Positions 45,699-54,911 of a DNA stretch of 64,000 nt are shown one piece after another. The notes beneath the pieces are model-generated. The model was not told where the DNA came from and ran no database searches. It saw nothing but the letters and a program-made list of their open reading frames with translations. Made by a program: the position numbers and the translations under genes. The stretch's first letter is position 1. Each line of letters starts with the position of its first letter. The stretch is from Lacihabitans sp. CCS-44 (GTDB taxonomy: Bacteria > Bacteroidota > Bacteroidia > Cytophagales > Spirosomataceae), in the NCBI RefSeq assembly GCF_024343735.1, contig NZ_RJUE01000055.1:112423-176422 (forward strand), in the 5' to 3' direction.

Positions 45699-48031
45699 GA
45701 TTTTTAAGATACATATCGCTTTTCGGTCTATTGGGCATTGTAGGGAGTTCTTGCAAAGTGGCCTCAAAACTGCCTGTGGGTGAGAAATTATATGCGGGTG
45801 CCACTGTAAAGATTATTAAAAACGATAGCCTAGATTCAGAGAAACTACCTGAGCTAAAAGAACAGTTGCTGTCGTATACACGTCCATTGGCCAATACCAC
45901 TCTCCCATTACCTTTTTTGAGCAAATATCCCTATAAAGTAGGTTTTTACTATTTTTTTGGTACTACAGAAAGCAAAAAGAAAGTAAAACTTTGGTACAAT
46001 TTTAAGGAATGGCTGGAGAAAAAGTTAACCGAAGAACCTGTATTTATCAATCGGGTTTTGGTTGAAAAAAATGCCGAAAATCTCCAATCTATTCTTAAAT
46101 CGAAGGGGTATTTTGATGCCAAAGTAGATTGGAAGCTAGTGGAGAAAAAAACCTTGGGAGCCGCAGAATATACTGCGACGCTCAATCGACGGTTTAGAAT
46201 TGATACTATTCTTTTTGTTAGCGGTGAGAGCCAATTTGAAAAAGATTTTGAAAAAGCGTCGGCAACGTTTAAACCTGGCGAATACTTTGATTTAGGTGCA
46301 CTGAAACAGTCACGAATAGACATAGACAAAGCTTTAAGAAACGAGGGCTATTTTTATTTCAAACCCGATTTTATTGGTATTGAGGCTGATACAACCATAA
46401 AACCCCAAATGGTAGTACTCAAGGTTGGCCCTAAACCCGACATTTCTGATCAAGCCAAAAGGCAGTATCAGATCAATGATATTTTTGTAAACATAGATAC
46501 CAAAACAGAAATTCTTTCGAATATCGACCCCAACTCCTTAGATTTTTTTAGAGGTGTAATACTCGATGACCCAGCCAAAAAGTATAAAGAGGATATTTTT
46601 TCGGATGCCATTGCCTTCCGTCCAGGTACGTTTTTTAACTCTGACCTGCAGTCCATTACCAACAATCGCTTGATAGGTTTGTCGAATTTTAAATTTATCC
46701 AAAGTCATTTTGAGGTCGTTAATCGCCTAGATTCCACCTTGTTGGATGTATATTACAACCTCCAAACCAACAAGAAAAAGTCGCTGAGAGTTGAGGCCAA
46801 TGCGATCACTCGTTCCAGCGGCTTGGCGGGTTCGCAGCTGAGTATTAACTGGAAAAATATTAATGCATTTAAAAGAGGTGAGTTTTTCAAACTATCCGTC
46901 AATGGCAACTTTGAGGTACAAGTAGGTGGCAACAAAGCCAGTGAATACCGCGACAACTACCGTTTGGGTGCCGATGCTCAGTTTAATATTCCACGTTTTG
47001 TGGCTCCTTTTATCAAAATAGACCCCGAGCAAAGCAAAGTTTTGCCAAAAACCCAAATAAAACTCAGCTATGAGAGTTTTATAAAAACGGGTTTATATAA
47101 TCTTAATTCCGCTGGTGGATCGATAAACTACGTATGGACACGTGGCCGAGGAATTGAGCACACACTCAGCCCAATCGGTATTAATCTAGTAAAATCTTCC
47201 AACATTAGTACGGTGTTTATTGAGGAAATTTTTGCTGATCCAAGACTTTTGATAATTCTCGAAAATCAATTTATAGTGGGCGGCTCGTATGAGATTTCGG
47301 TAAATCCAAAACAATATAACAAATCGAATTTTTCATACCGAGGTAAATTTGATTTTGCCGGAAATGTTTTTGGTTTGTACGATAAAATCAGAAATAATCC
47401 GGAGAAAACTGGAAGAGTTTTCGGTGAATATTTTTCTCAATTTGTCCGCTTAGAAAACGACATACGTTACAAGTATGACCTGAATCCTACCATTTCGTGG
47501 GCCAATCGTGCAATTGTAGGCTTGGGTGTTCCTTACGGTAACTCACTTCAATTACCATTTGTAAGTCAATTTTTTGTGGGTGGCAATAACTCTTTACGAG
47601 CCTTTAGAGCGAGAGGAGTTGGACCAGGTACTTACGAGAAAAAGGGCAATGCAGCGGAAGAATTCTTGGGCAACAATACAGGCGAGGTGAAATTGGAACT
47701 CAATACCGAGCTTAGGTTTAAATTCAATAGTTTTCTAAACACTGCACTGTTTGTAGATGCTGGTAATGTATGGATGTACAAAGACGAATACATTTATGAC
47801 GAAGGCTCGCTTTTTAGCAAAAATTTCTACAAGGAATTGGCCGTAGGTACTGGTGTTGGTTTCAGATTTGACTTTTCGTTTATCATTTTCCGGATTGATG
47901 TGGCTACGCCAGTAGTAAAGCCTTGGTTACCCGTTGGTGACAAATGGGTGCTAAAAGACATCAAGCCTTTTGATAAAACTTGGAGAAAAGACAATGTCAT
48001 CTGGAATTTTGCAGTCGGTTTGCCGTTTTAG
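45695..48031 (+). CDS. TamL-type outer-membrane lipoprotein (BamA/TamA-like)
   Basis: A 778-residue outer-membrane insertase-like protein. Starting at the ATG at 45695 (ATGA overlap with tamB) gives MRFLRYISLFGLLGIVGSSC, a lipoprotein signal with lipidation Cys at residue 20. This trait separates TamL of Bacteroidota from unlipidated TamA. POTRA-like domains cover about residues 110-330 (AENLQSILKSKGYFDAKVDW, then RIDIDKALRNEGYFYFKPDF). The C-terminal 16-stranded-barrel region has the surface-antigen marks FFVGGNNSLRAFRARGVGPG, ELRFKFNSFLNTALFVDAGN and VGTGVGFRFDFSFIIFRID. The longer upstream start is rejected because it would bury the lipobox. Confidence 0.9.
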   Translation: MRFLRYISLFGLLGIVGSSCKVASKLPVGEKLYAGATVKIIKNDSLDSEKLPELKEQLLSYTRPLANTTLPLPFLSKYPYKVGFYYFFGTTESKKKVKLWYNFKEWLEKKLTEEPVFINRVLVEKNAENLQSILKSKGYFDAKVDWKLVEKKTLGAAEYTATLNRRFRIDTILFVSGESQFEKDFEKASATFKPGEYFDLGALKQSRIDIDKALRNEGYFYFKPDFIGIEADTTIKPQMVVLKVGPKPDISDQAKRQYQINDIFVNIDTKTEILSNIDPNSLDFFRGVILDDPAKKYKEDIFSDAIAFRPGTFFNSDLQSITNNRLIGLSNFKFIQSHFEVVNRLDSTLLDVYYNLQTNKKKSLRVEANAITRSSGLAGSQLSINWKNINAFKRGEFFKLSVNGNFEVQVGGNKASEYRDNYRLGADAQFNIPRFVAPFIKIDPEQSKVLPKTQIKLSYESFIKTGLYNLNSAGGSINYVWTRGRGIEHTLSPIGINLVKSSNISTVFIEEIFADPRLLIILENQFIVGGSYEISVNPKQYNKSNFSYRGKFDFAGNVFGLYDKIRNNPEKTGRVFGEYFSQFVRLENDIRYKYDLNPTISWANRAIVGLGVPYGNSLQLPFVSQFFVGGNNSLRAFRARGVGPGTYEKKGNAAEEFLGNNTGEVKLELNTELRFKFNSFLNTALFVDAGNVWMYKDEYIYDEGSLFSKNFYKELAVGTGVGFRFDFSFIIFRIDVATPVVKPWLPVGDKWVLKDIKPFDKTWRKDNVIWNFAVGLPF

Positions 48032-48035
48032 GAAA

Positions 48036-51000
48036 TCAGAGATATCTCTTTAAAATAACCTCCTTTTCTTCTGGAATTCGAGCAGTAATTTCCTCTAAAT
48101 CAGCTATTTGTGCTTCTATTTTTTTGATTTCGGCGACTATTTTTTGTTGCTCTGTAATTGAAGGGATAAATATCTCAATGGGTTTTAAATTCATTACAGA
48201 GAGTCCGGGTTGAGCTGTACCAGTAGCATATTGATTAAGTTCCATTGAAACTAATTTGTAATAAAACCAATCCGTATCAATGTCTGAATTTAGATTTGCC
48301 ACTAATGCGTGTTCTGTGGCGTGAAATTTACCTTCAACCAGATGAACATTTCCGCACAATGCTCCTTGCCTACCGACTAAAGAGAATTTACCATCATGAG
48401 TAAAAGTTTTAACATAACCTCTTAAACCATTTCCTCCGAAGCATGGATATAAGTTTTCCATTTTAGTTTTGCTTATGTCACCAACTTTAACAAAATCTCC
48501 CGCTTTCAACTCACAGACTTCATCAAATCTTTTTAAACTATTACCTTTATTGCTATTAAAAATCGTATTAATACTTTTTTTCAAAATCTCCACTTCCTCT
48601 TTCGTCTCCTCTTCTTTTTCTTCTAAAACTTCTATTTCAGAAACAATTTTTTGTTGAATGTTGAGTGGTGGGACGGGTATTGATAATGATTCGTAAAATT
48701 CTTGAGGTACTCGTCTGTGTCCGCTTGCACCTGTCATTTGCGATTCAGCTACCTCCCTAATTTCTTTTCTATTTAATAGTTCAAACACATAATTAGGTAA
48801 TAAATTTTCGTGGGTTCTCAATACATGAAATTCAGAACTACCCATACCAATACCGTTAGTCAAATTTTCAGCAATTGCACACTTACCATTCTCCATGCAA
48901 GGGGTGATTTTGGCAATTAAGATGTCACTATTTTTAAAAAACTTATAACTCCCCTTCTTCAACTCACCTAGTTTTCTATCAATTTTGGTTTCGATTTTTC
49001 CATAATTACTTACTGAAGCCATCTCGATAAATGAAACATAAATACTATCGGAAAATTTTTGAATTTCAGATTTTGAGGGGTTAATCGTGCAAATAGATTT
49101 TAGCTCAAATTTTGTCCACTTACTCTCAATTTTTACTTTTTTTTTAACAGAAAGCGAGATATTCTTTTCAAATTCCACTCGGTCAAAAGTCAGCATATCT
49201 ATCAAGTGGTGTCGAGAAACATTGTTTTGCATGGTTTCGTCAATAGGAAAATCATAATCTCCACCAAAAGCCTTGTAAATATAAGTGCTTGCTTTGGTAG
49301 GGTTATCAAATACTTCAGGGTCAAACATTTGGGTGCATTCTTCTATGTTTTTATCCCTTTGTATAGCATGAATACCTTCACTTCCTCTTCTATTAGAGAA
49401 TTCATAACCTAAGAAGCGTTTTTCGGCATCTTTCTCACCGCTTTTTATCAATATCACCTTTTGCGGATAAGCCAAAACAAAATAAAGGAGCTTTTCAGCT
49501 TCCTTTTCCAAAACCATTTTCCAAAATTCGGCCTCGTTTTTGGCTTTTAATTTTTTTTGGTATTCAGTGTATATCTCGTGTTGAACAACCTTTTCGTTGG
49601 GTTGTTTTCTTATTAAACTGAGGTAATCATCAAACCCAACTCCTTCCCAAACATGATTCAGATATTTGTCAACTGGCTTTTCTATACCATTGATGGTAAC
49701 ATCAAGCTGGGTATTAAAAAATATCTCAACAGCTTTTCGGGTGTTTATACTGATGTAGTTGTTTTTCCGTCTTAAAAACAGCGTGACGGTGTTGGTTCCA
49801 GTGGCCATAAAGGTGTTAGAGCCAAGTTCGGCTATACCCACAATGTCAAAATATTGTAAGATAATCTCTCGGCTTTTGGTGTAAATACCCGTATTGCTTA
49901 GAATAGAACTTGGGAGAATTATTCCAGCTACACCTCCATCTTTAAGTAATTGTTTGGTACGTTCTATAAACAAACATTCAATCTCTGAACTATTGTCGGT
50001 AAGTCTGTTGTAGAGTTCAAAATCGTTTTCTTTATAAAATGGCCTCGCAGAATTTTTAAAAGCCGAAACCGAATACGGCGGATTCGATGTAATGATATCA
50101 AACTGTTTGTTTTCCTGCGGAAAATCCTTGTCACGAATCAGTAGTTTACCTTTGTAATCTGGATGCGAAAAATTCGCCAGTCCATCAGAATGAATTACAT
50201 TGGCCAAGCCGTCGCCATGTAGATAACAACCCACTTTGCCAACTTTTACAAGGCGGTAATCTTTTTCGATGCCATAAATGTATTGAATAGCCCAAGCAAA
50301 ATGGTCGTCTTGCCAATTTCTGATTTTCTTGGCCACGCTTGGATGATAATTTTTGTCGATCTTGTTTTTTATCAAGCGTTGGATTTCATGCATGGTTTCA
50401 GTCACGAAGTGACCACTTCCTGCCGCATAATCCATCACATAAGGCAAAAGTGTATCGTTGTCTATCTTTGCCCCTGATAATTTTTCTTCAAGAATGGTAT
50501 CAATTGGAAGCGATTTTATGACGAACTGAGCTACTGGAACGGGCGTAAAAAATTGCCCAGACTCTTGTTTAAGGCCAGTAGTAAGTAACAACTCGAAGAA
50601 ATCAGAAAGATATTGTTGTTTTTTGGTATATCTCAGCTTAAAACCTTGAAGAAGCTCTACAATTTCTTTTACTACAACCGCATTTTCATTAAAAGACTGT
50701 TCATCATAAACATCTTTTATGGCAAACTCATTATTCTTTTCCAGCCTAATTTTATGAAACTGAGCGAGAATGTCATTTCTAAGGTTTTCTTCTAAATGCT
50801 TAAACTTGTTATTAAATTCCGTTTCTGAAAAGTCAGTAACCACTTTTTCTAGGAACTCATGCATACCGTTTTTATAAAGGTCAGTAAGCCTTATCTGAAA
50901 ACTTCTGTGGTCGTCAATTCCTTCTAACCACTGAAAACCGAGTTCATTGTCGGTTCCTTCATTTACTTTTTCGTCATAAATCTTGCATAAAAACAATGTA

Positions 51001-51770
51001 AAAATTCTGTTAAAGGCATTTCCTTTGTCAGAAACCACATTATGGCGAAGGATTTCAAGAAAACGGTTGAATATAAAACTACTATCGTCTTGTTTAATTT
51101 CTTCTAAGTCCTTAATAGTAAGTGCTTTGCTTTCAAAGTTATAAGGTTTTACCCAAGAGTCAAAAACGCCATTATCTTTGGTGAGTTTATTCCATTTTTC
51201 ATAAAAATCTTTGACATCACCTAAACGATAATCATCTTCTATTTTTACTATTTCATTTCTTACTGTCGGTTCATTTCCTTTAAGTTCGGAAGCGTAAAGC
51301 ATTACGAGGTCGGCTTTGTTGCTAAACTTAAAGTAAGTAAATAACTGCCCACCGTCTTTTTTCATTCGAGTAAATTCTTTCTCGAATTCTTTTCCGTAAG
51401 TTTTGCATTCGATTAACAAATATTCGGAACCATCCTCGCGAGTTACACAAATGTCTAATCTACCAGAGCTTCCATGACCAGCACCCCAAGTTTTTTCTAA
51501 AACGATATTTTCGGGCTTGTAACCTTTTTCTAACAAGCGATTTACGCATTCAAACACAACCCAATTCTCAGGTTGAGAGAAATTTTGAGTTGAAGAATTA
51601 TCAGATTTTATAAGAGAACCATAGTTGATTTTTTCTTTCGAAAAATCGACCAAAATTTCATAATTGTTGTGATTGGAATAAACCTTACTGAAGATTCCAG
51701 CTGTGTTTTCCTTGGGAATGAAACCGATTATTTTTATGAGATTTACCACTTTTGCTAATTTTTTTGGCAA
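48036..51770 (-). CDS. single-chain restriction-modification enzyme (nuclease, N6-adenine methylase, two TRDs)
   Basis: A 1244-residue enzyme combining all R-M activities. Domains: N-terminal PD-(D/E)xK nuclease related to HSDR_N (residues about 60-160), with GRLDICV giving Asp106 and IECK giving Glu121 and Lys123; a helical HsdM-like linker; an N6-adenine methylase with SAM loop MDYAAGSGHF (447-453) and catalytic NPPY (563-566); then two HsdS-type target-recognition domains (about 885-1030 and 1072-1215), each followed by a coiled coil (EEKEEETKEEVEILKK and IKKIEAQIADLEE). This layout is that of AloI-like type IIB/IIG enzymes, which need no separate subunits. The recognition site cannot be read from sequence. 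It is convergent with tamL with a 4-base gap, and no other defence gene is adjacent. Confidence 0.88.
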   Translation of the reverse strand: MPKKLAKVVNLIKIIGFIPKENTAGIFSKVYSNHNNYEILVDFSKEKINYGSLIKSDNSSTQNFSQPENWVVFECVNRLLEKGYKPENIVLEKTWGAGHGSSGRLDICVTREDGSEYLLIECKTYGKEFEKEFTRMKKDGGQLFTYFKFSNKADLVMLYASELKGNEPTVRNEIVKIEDDYRLGDVKDFYEKWNKLTKDNGVFDSWVKPYNFESKALTIKDLEEIKQDDSSFIFNRFLEILRHNVVSDKGNAFNRIFTLFLCKIYDEKVNEGTDNELGFQWLEGIDDHRSFQIRLTDLYKNGMHEFLEKVVTDFSETEFNNKFKHLEENLRNDILAQFHKIRLEKNNEFAIKDVYDEQSFNENAVVVKEIVELLQGFKLRYTKKQQYLSDFFELLLTTGLKQESGQFFTPVPVAQFVIKSLPIDTILEEKLSGAKIDNDTLLPYVMDYAAGSGHFVTETMHEIQRLIKNKIDKNYHPSVAKKIRNWQDDHFAWAIQYIYGIEKDYRLVKVGKVGCYLHGDGLANVIHSDGLANFSHPDYKGKLLIRDKDFPQENKQFDIITSNPPYSVSAFKNSARPFYKENDFELYNRLTDNSSEIECLFIERTKQLLKDGGVAGIILPSSILSNTGIYTKSREIILQYFDIVGIAELGSNTFMATGTNTVTLFLRRKNNYISINTRKAVEIFFNTQLDVTINGIEKPVDKYLNHVWEGVGFDDYLSLIRKQPNEKVVQHEIYTEYQKKLKAKNEAEFWKMVLEKEAEKLLYFVLAYPQKVILIKSGEKDAEKRFLGYEFSNRRGSEGIHAIQRDKNIEECTQMFDPEVFDNPTKASTYIYKAFGGDYDFPIDETMQNNVSRHHLIDMLTFDRVEFEKNISLSVKKKVKIESKWTKFELKSICTINPSKSEIQKFSDSIYVSFIEMASVSNYGKIETKIDRKLGELKKGSYKFFKNSDILIAKITPCMENGKCAIAENLTNGIGMGSSEFHVLRTHENLLPNYVFELLNRKEIREVAESQMTGASGHRRVPQEFYESLSIPVPPLNIQQKIVSEIEVLEEKEEETKEEVEILKKSINTIFNSNKGNSLKRFDEVCELKAGDFVKVGDISKTKMENLYPCFGGNGLRGYVKTFTHDGKFSLVGRQGALCGNVHLVEGKFHATEHALVANLNSDIDTDWFYYKLVSMELNQYATGTAQPGLSVMNLKPIEIFIPSITEQQKIVAEIKKIEAQIADLEEITARIPEEKEVILKRYL

Positions 51771-52002
51771 AATTTAACAAAAGTACCTTTTTTGGTTCAA
51801 ATAATGACATTTTGAACTTTAATATCTTTCATTAAATTCGGAAACAAATATGCTAATTAATTCACCAAAATATTGCTGAATATATTAGCAATTGAATTAT
51901 CGATACGATTAAGCTATGTTTGAAAACCATTGATAGAGGTATCAGACTGTAAAATAAAGTTCAAACTGTCTCGTTATGAACTGTGAACATAAATCAAACA
52001 CC

Positions 52003-52245
52003 ATGATGAAATACGTATCATTCACTTTAATTTTTATAGCTTGTCTAGCAAATCTTTCTCAAGCCCAAAAAATTACATATTCTTCTACACAAAAAAGCCA
52101 AAATGTTAGACTGGTGGTAAAATATCCTACTTTAACACAAAAGTCAGAAACCAAAGACTTAGAGAAAGTTGCGTTTGTTCAAACGCCCATGATTTCTAAT
52201 AAAAAACAGATTTACGGTGCACTGGTGGAAAAAAGTAGGCTTTAA
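52003..52245 (+). CDS. small secreted protein, unknown
   Basis: An 80-residue protein with signal peptide MMKYVSFTLIFIACLANLSQAQ and a mature part of about 58 residues rich in Lys, Ser and Thr (SSTQKSQNVRLVVKYPTLTQKSE). An upstream in-frame ATG at 51976 adds nine polar residues before the signal and is rejected. There is no lipobox, cysteine cluster or sorting domain. It ends one base from the stop of the convergent 116-residue membrane-protein gene. I recognise no family. It lies alone between the R-M gene and the lipoprotein run, and a chance ORF is not excluded, but the clean signal peptide supports it. Confidence 0.55.
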   Translation: MMKYVSFTLIFIACLANLSQAQKITYSSTQKSQNVRLVVKYPTLTQKSETKDLEKVAFVQTPMISNKKQIYGALVEKSRL

Positions 52246-52246
52246 T

Positions 52247-52597
52247 TCATTTCTGAGGCTCAGTTTCCATATACTCCTTTTCAGATTTTCTGATTTGATA
52301 CCAGTCGTAAGCTGTTTTTATAATTAAAAATGACCACAAGGCTATTGTGATTTTTGGTTTGTAGGCATGGTTTGGGGGTGCAATAATGTAGGTTGTGCTT
52401 AAAAGTAAAATACCAATGGAGAGACTTTTGATAGATGACTTCATCCTTTCCTTTCTGAATACTCTATAACTTTCTGTTGCTATTTCTAAGGCATCCCCAG
52501 GGTAATACCTATCAAACAATTCCTCTCGAATTTCTCGATAAGTTTCTCCGTTAAGGAGTCTTTTACTACATGTTTTTACAATTTTTTCATATTCCAT
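52247..52597 (-). CDS. small two-helix membrane protein, unknown
   Basis: A 116-residue protein. The N-terminal half is a soluble, charged helical domain (EKIVKTCSKRLLNGETYRE, FDRYYPGDALEIATESYRVF); two hydrophobic helices follow at about 58-75 and 83-97, and the C-terminus is charged (RKSEKEYMETEPQK). I know no family for it. It is the last gene of a minus-strand run from rsmG (54707) to here, with small gaps (26, 36, 45 and 2 bases), so it is probably cotranscribed with the two lipoproteins and the metzincin. Confidence 0.72.
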   Translation of the reverse strand: MEYEKIVKTCSKRLLNGETYREIREELFDRYYPGDALEIATESYRVFRKERMKSSIKSLSIGILLLSTTYIIAPPNHAYKPKITIALWSFLIIKTAYDWYQIRKSEKEYMETEPQK

Positions 52598-52623
52598 AAA
52601 TCTTGGATTCTTGTTTTGAAAAA

Positions 52624-52965
52624 TTATAAATCAGGAAATTCGACCAAAAACTTACTAAACTGACTTTCAGTAAGTACAGCTTTCAATTCAGTATGAAATT
52701 TCTCTTTGGTGCTTGATAGCTTATCAGTTTCGTTATTTTCTCTAAGCCTCTTTAATATTTTGTTATTTACTACATTTATAATCAGTATTTTATCTTCCTG
52801 AGTGGCATCTAATTCTAGCTTGGTCTTCATTTTGGTAGTGAGCGTTCTAGCCTCGGCTTCGGGGCTAGTTTCAGCTACTTTTGGCGTACTGTTAGTCGGT
52901 GTTGTTCCTGGAGCACACGAAAGGAGCGTTAAGTTTATCAGTATAAAAGCAATAAGATTTTTCAT
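52624..52965 (-). CDS. small lipoprotein, tandem paralogue A
   Basis: A 113-residue lipoprotein with lipobox ending LLSC at Cys17 and a Thr/Pro-rich linker. The mature domain is a helical segment: RTLTTKMKTKLELDATQEDKI, INVVNNKILKRLREN, TKEKFHTELKAVLTESQFSKFLVEF. Its structure parallels Spy/CpxP-like periplasmic proteins (LELDATQEDKI in place of L-x-L-T-x-E-Q), though it lacks the paired LTxxQ motif. The adjacent gene at 53002 encodes a clear paralogue with the same order of motifs, so this arose by tandem duplication. Role unknown; location is the periplasmic face of a membrane. Confidence 0.85.
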   Translation of the reverse strand: MKNLIAFILINLTLLSCAPGTTPTNSTPKVAETSPEAEARTLTTKMKTKLELDATQEDKILIINVVNNKILKRLRENNETDKLSSTKEKFHTELKAVLTESQFSKFLVEFPDL

Positions 52966-53001
52966 GTAAATTTATTTTTTATCAATAATACAAAAACCGA
53001 T

Positions 53002-53337
53002 TTATAAATCTCCGAATTGTTGAAGAAAAGTAGCGTATTGGTCTGAATTTAGAACTTCTTTTATTTCAGCTCTATATTTTTCTTTGGTCTGAGGTATTTG
53101 GCTTGTTTGATTGCTTTCTCTTAATTTCTTTAAAAGGCTGAAATTTACCACGTTTATTATCAACACCCTCTCTTCTTGAGTGGTGTCTAAGCCAAGGACG
53201 CTTTTCATTTCGGCAGTTCTTTTACGAGCTTGTGTCTCTGGGCTTACACTGCTTTGCGTACTGGTACTGCTACTTGGGGCTGTACTTATGCATGAGCTAG
53301 TAAGTAAGAAGAGAAGCAAGAATAGTATATTTTTCAT
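53002..53337 (-). CDS. small lipoprotein, tandem paralogue B
   Basis: A 111-residue lipoprotein, lipobox ending TSSC at Cys16, then a Ser/Thr-rich linker (STAPSSSTSTQSSVS). Motifs match paralogue A one for one: RKRTAEMKSVLGLDTTQEERV, INVVNFSLLKKLRES, TKEKYRAEIKEVLNSDQYATFLQQF. The two differ at many positions, so the duplication is old. The gene starts 45 bases after the metzincin stop, on the same strand. Function is unknown. Confidence 0.85.
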   Translation of the reverse strand: MKNILFLLLFLLTSSCISTAPSSSTSTQSSVSPETQARKRTAEMKSVLGLDTTQEERVLIINVVNFSLLKKLRESNQTSQIPQTKEKYRAEIKEVLNSDQYATFLQQFGDL

Positions 53338-53382
53338 GGGCTAAGTTTTTGTTTTTAGACAATGGTAAATACCAAAGGTTTG

Positions 53383-54075
53383 TTATTCAAATGTTAAGTC
53401 TTGGTTTAGAGCAACAGGCCTACCCATTTCATCAAAAATCTGATTGGTAAGTTTACCAATTTCAAGAGCTTCTAGGTTTTCGGGGTTTAAATTCTTTAAA
53501 ACTTGCAAAACTTCACTGGCTCTAACACGTCTAAAAATTGGCCGCATGGTGCCACCCAATGCACCTGGTTCAGCTAATGGATTCCATTGAAAATCAGCAT
53601 CTACTATCGTACCTCTCGGAGCCATAATGGGTGGATTTCCAGAAAATCTAAAATCGAGTAGATCTGGATGAGGCAAGCCCAAAGCATGGCCAAATTCGTG
53701 AGCGGCTGTGGTACTTTCGCCAAGTTGGTCGGTAATGAGCCAGTGTCCGGAGTTTTCTCCGAGTCCAAAACCCATCATAGAGCGTTCAGCGATATTCTTA
53801 TCTTCTATTCTGACAAAATTGACTGAATAATTCGTGTTATTCGAAATCTTTAATAAGGCTTCGTAATTATCTAAAAATGAGTATTTTATATCAAAAACTA
53901 TATCAAAAAGTCTCGAGCCAAGCTGTAGTTTTGCATTTGGCTCATTCCACATTTGATTAATTTCCAAAACAATTTTTTGAGCTAAATCGGCTGTCGCATA
54001 TTTACCGTAAAAGACCAATTCGGCCTCAATACTTATTTGTTCACTTTCAGAATTTATTATAGCTAAGGCCGACAT
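53383..54075 (-). CDS. metzincin-type zinc protease without a signal peptide
   Basis: A 230-residue protein with the extended zinc motif HEFGHALGLPH (residues 126-136; HExxHxxGxxH) and a Met-turn in PPIMAPRG (Met151), which together define metzincins, probably M10-like. The N-terminal 90 residues are a compact domain without hydrophobic segment or lipobox: the only ATG before this lies inside rsmG. The start is 2 bases from the rsmG stop, so translation is coupled. A cytoplasmic metzincin is unusual, since this clan is nearly always exported. It might be a cytoplasmic protease, be secreted by another path, or have a missed start. Its partners could be the two lipoproteins downstream. Confidence 0.85.
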   Translation of the reverse strand: MSALAIINSESEQISIEAELVFYGKYATADLAQKIVLEINQMWNEPNAKLQLGSRLFDIVFDIKYSFLDNYEALLKISNNTNYSVNFVRIEDKNIAERSMMGFGLGENSGHWLITDQLGESTTAAHEFGHALGLPHPDLLDFRFSGNPPIMAPRGTIVDADFQWNPLAEPGALGGTMRPIFRRVRASEVLQVLKNLNPENLEALEIGKLTNQIFDEMGRPVALNQDLTFE

Positions 54076-54077
54076 AA

Positions 54078-54707
54078 TCAGAAAGGTAGATAAACTACTT
54101 TTTTGGTTTCGAAAAACTCTTCCTCATAAAAACTTGGCAAATCATACATTGTATATTTTCGTTTTGCCTCGGCCAATTCTTCCGCCAAATCTCCACCTTT
54201 CAGATAAAGTATGCCATTATCAAGCGGATTGAAGTGGTTTTTATTAATTTTGTGTTTTATCCAATCTACAAACGGAGCCATTCTTGTAACCGCTCGACTC
54301 ACAACGAAATCATAGGTTCCTTGGATATTTTCAGCCCTTTGGTGTTCTGCTTTTACGTTTTTCAAACCCAAGGCGTTGGCCACTTCGGTCACCACTTTTA
54401 TCTTTTTGCCTATGGAATCTACCAAATGAAAGTTGCAGTTTGGAAACATAATGGCCAGCGGAATACCCGGAAAACCGCCTCCTGTGCCCACATCCAAAAT
54501 ATCTGTGTCGTCAACAAAACTGCAAACTTTGGCTATGCCCAAAGAGTGCAAAACGTGCTTTTCGTAAAGATGCTCCATGTCCTTCCTCGAAATGACGTTG
54601 ATCTGGCCATTCCAAAGCTCGTAAAGTTCACCCAAGCGTCCAAATTGCTCCTTTTGAGCGTTTGTGAGGTTCGGGAAATATTTTAAAATAATATCTAAGC
54701 TATCCAA
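54078..54707 (-). CDS. rsmG: 16S rRNA (guanine527-N7)-methyltransferase
   Basis: Methylates G527 of 16S rRNA, a change that affects streptomycin sensitivity when lost. The 209-residue chain has the N-terminal helical RsmG segment (NAQKEQFGRLGELYELWNGQINVISRKD) followed by the SAM-binding loop LDVGTGGGFPGIPLAIMFP. Later marks are VDSIGKKIKVV and VSRAVTRMAPFVDW. Length is standard. It begins the minus-strand run containing the metzincin and lipoproteins; in many bacteria it instead sits beside gidA or parAB. The gap to aroB is a divergent promoter region of 204 bases. Confidence 0.95.
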   Translation of the reverse strand: MDSLDIILKYFPNLTNAQKEQFGRLGELYELWNGQINVISRKDMEHLYEKHVLHSLGIAKVCSFVDDTDILDVGTGGGFPGIPLAIMFPNCNFHLVDSIGKKIKVVTEVANALGLKNVKAEHQRAENIQGTYDFVVSRAVTRMAPFVDWIKHKINKNHFNPLDNGILYLKGGDLAEELAEAKRKYTMYDLPSFYEEEFFETKKVVYLPF

Positions 54708-54886
54708 AAGTGTATTTTTTTTACAAAGATAAATAAAAGTAATAACCTAGATTTTGAAAATTAGAGAAGGTTTTTTTGAAGCTTTTTCCAATTAATATTT
54801 TAACAACCAAATATCACCAATTCATAAAAAACTATTTCGCTAGTTCAGGATTTAGAAAAAGGCGTTTTTAATAACAAAAATAGCTT

Positions 54887-54894
54887 TAATTTTG
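54887..54894 (+). promoter_or_regulatory. candidate -7 element of aroB
   Basis: TAATTTTG matches TAnnTTTG and ends 17 bases before the aroB ATG. A TTT-rich stretch at about 54864-54870 may be the -33 element, though an exact TTTG is not present there. Confidence 0.45.
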
Positions 54895-54911
54895 CATCAA
54901 AATATAACAAC

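Noticed and set aside
54234..54686. 150-residue plus-strand ORF opposite rsmG
   Set aside because: Antisense shadow of rsmG, whose SAM-binding motif is clear.
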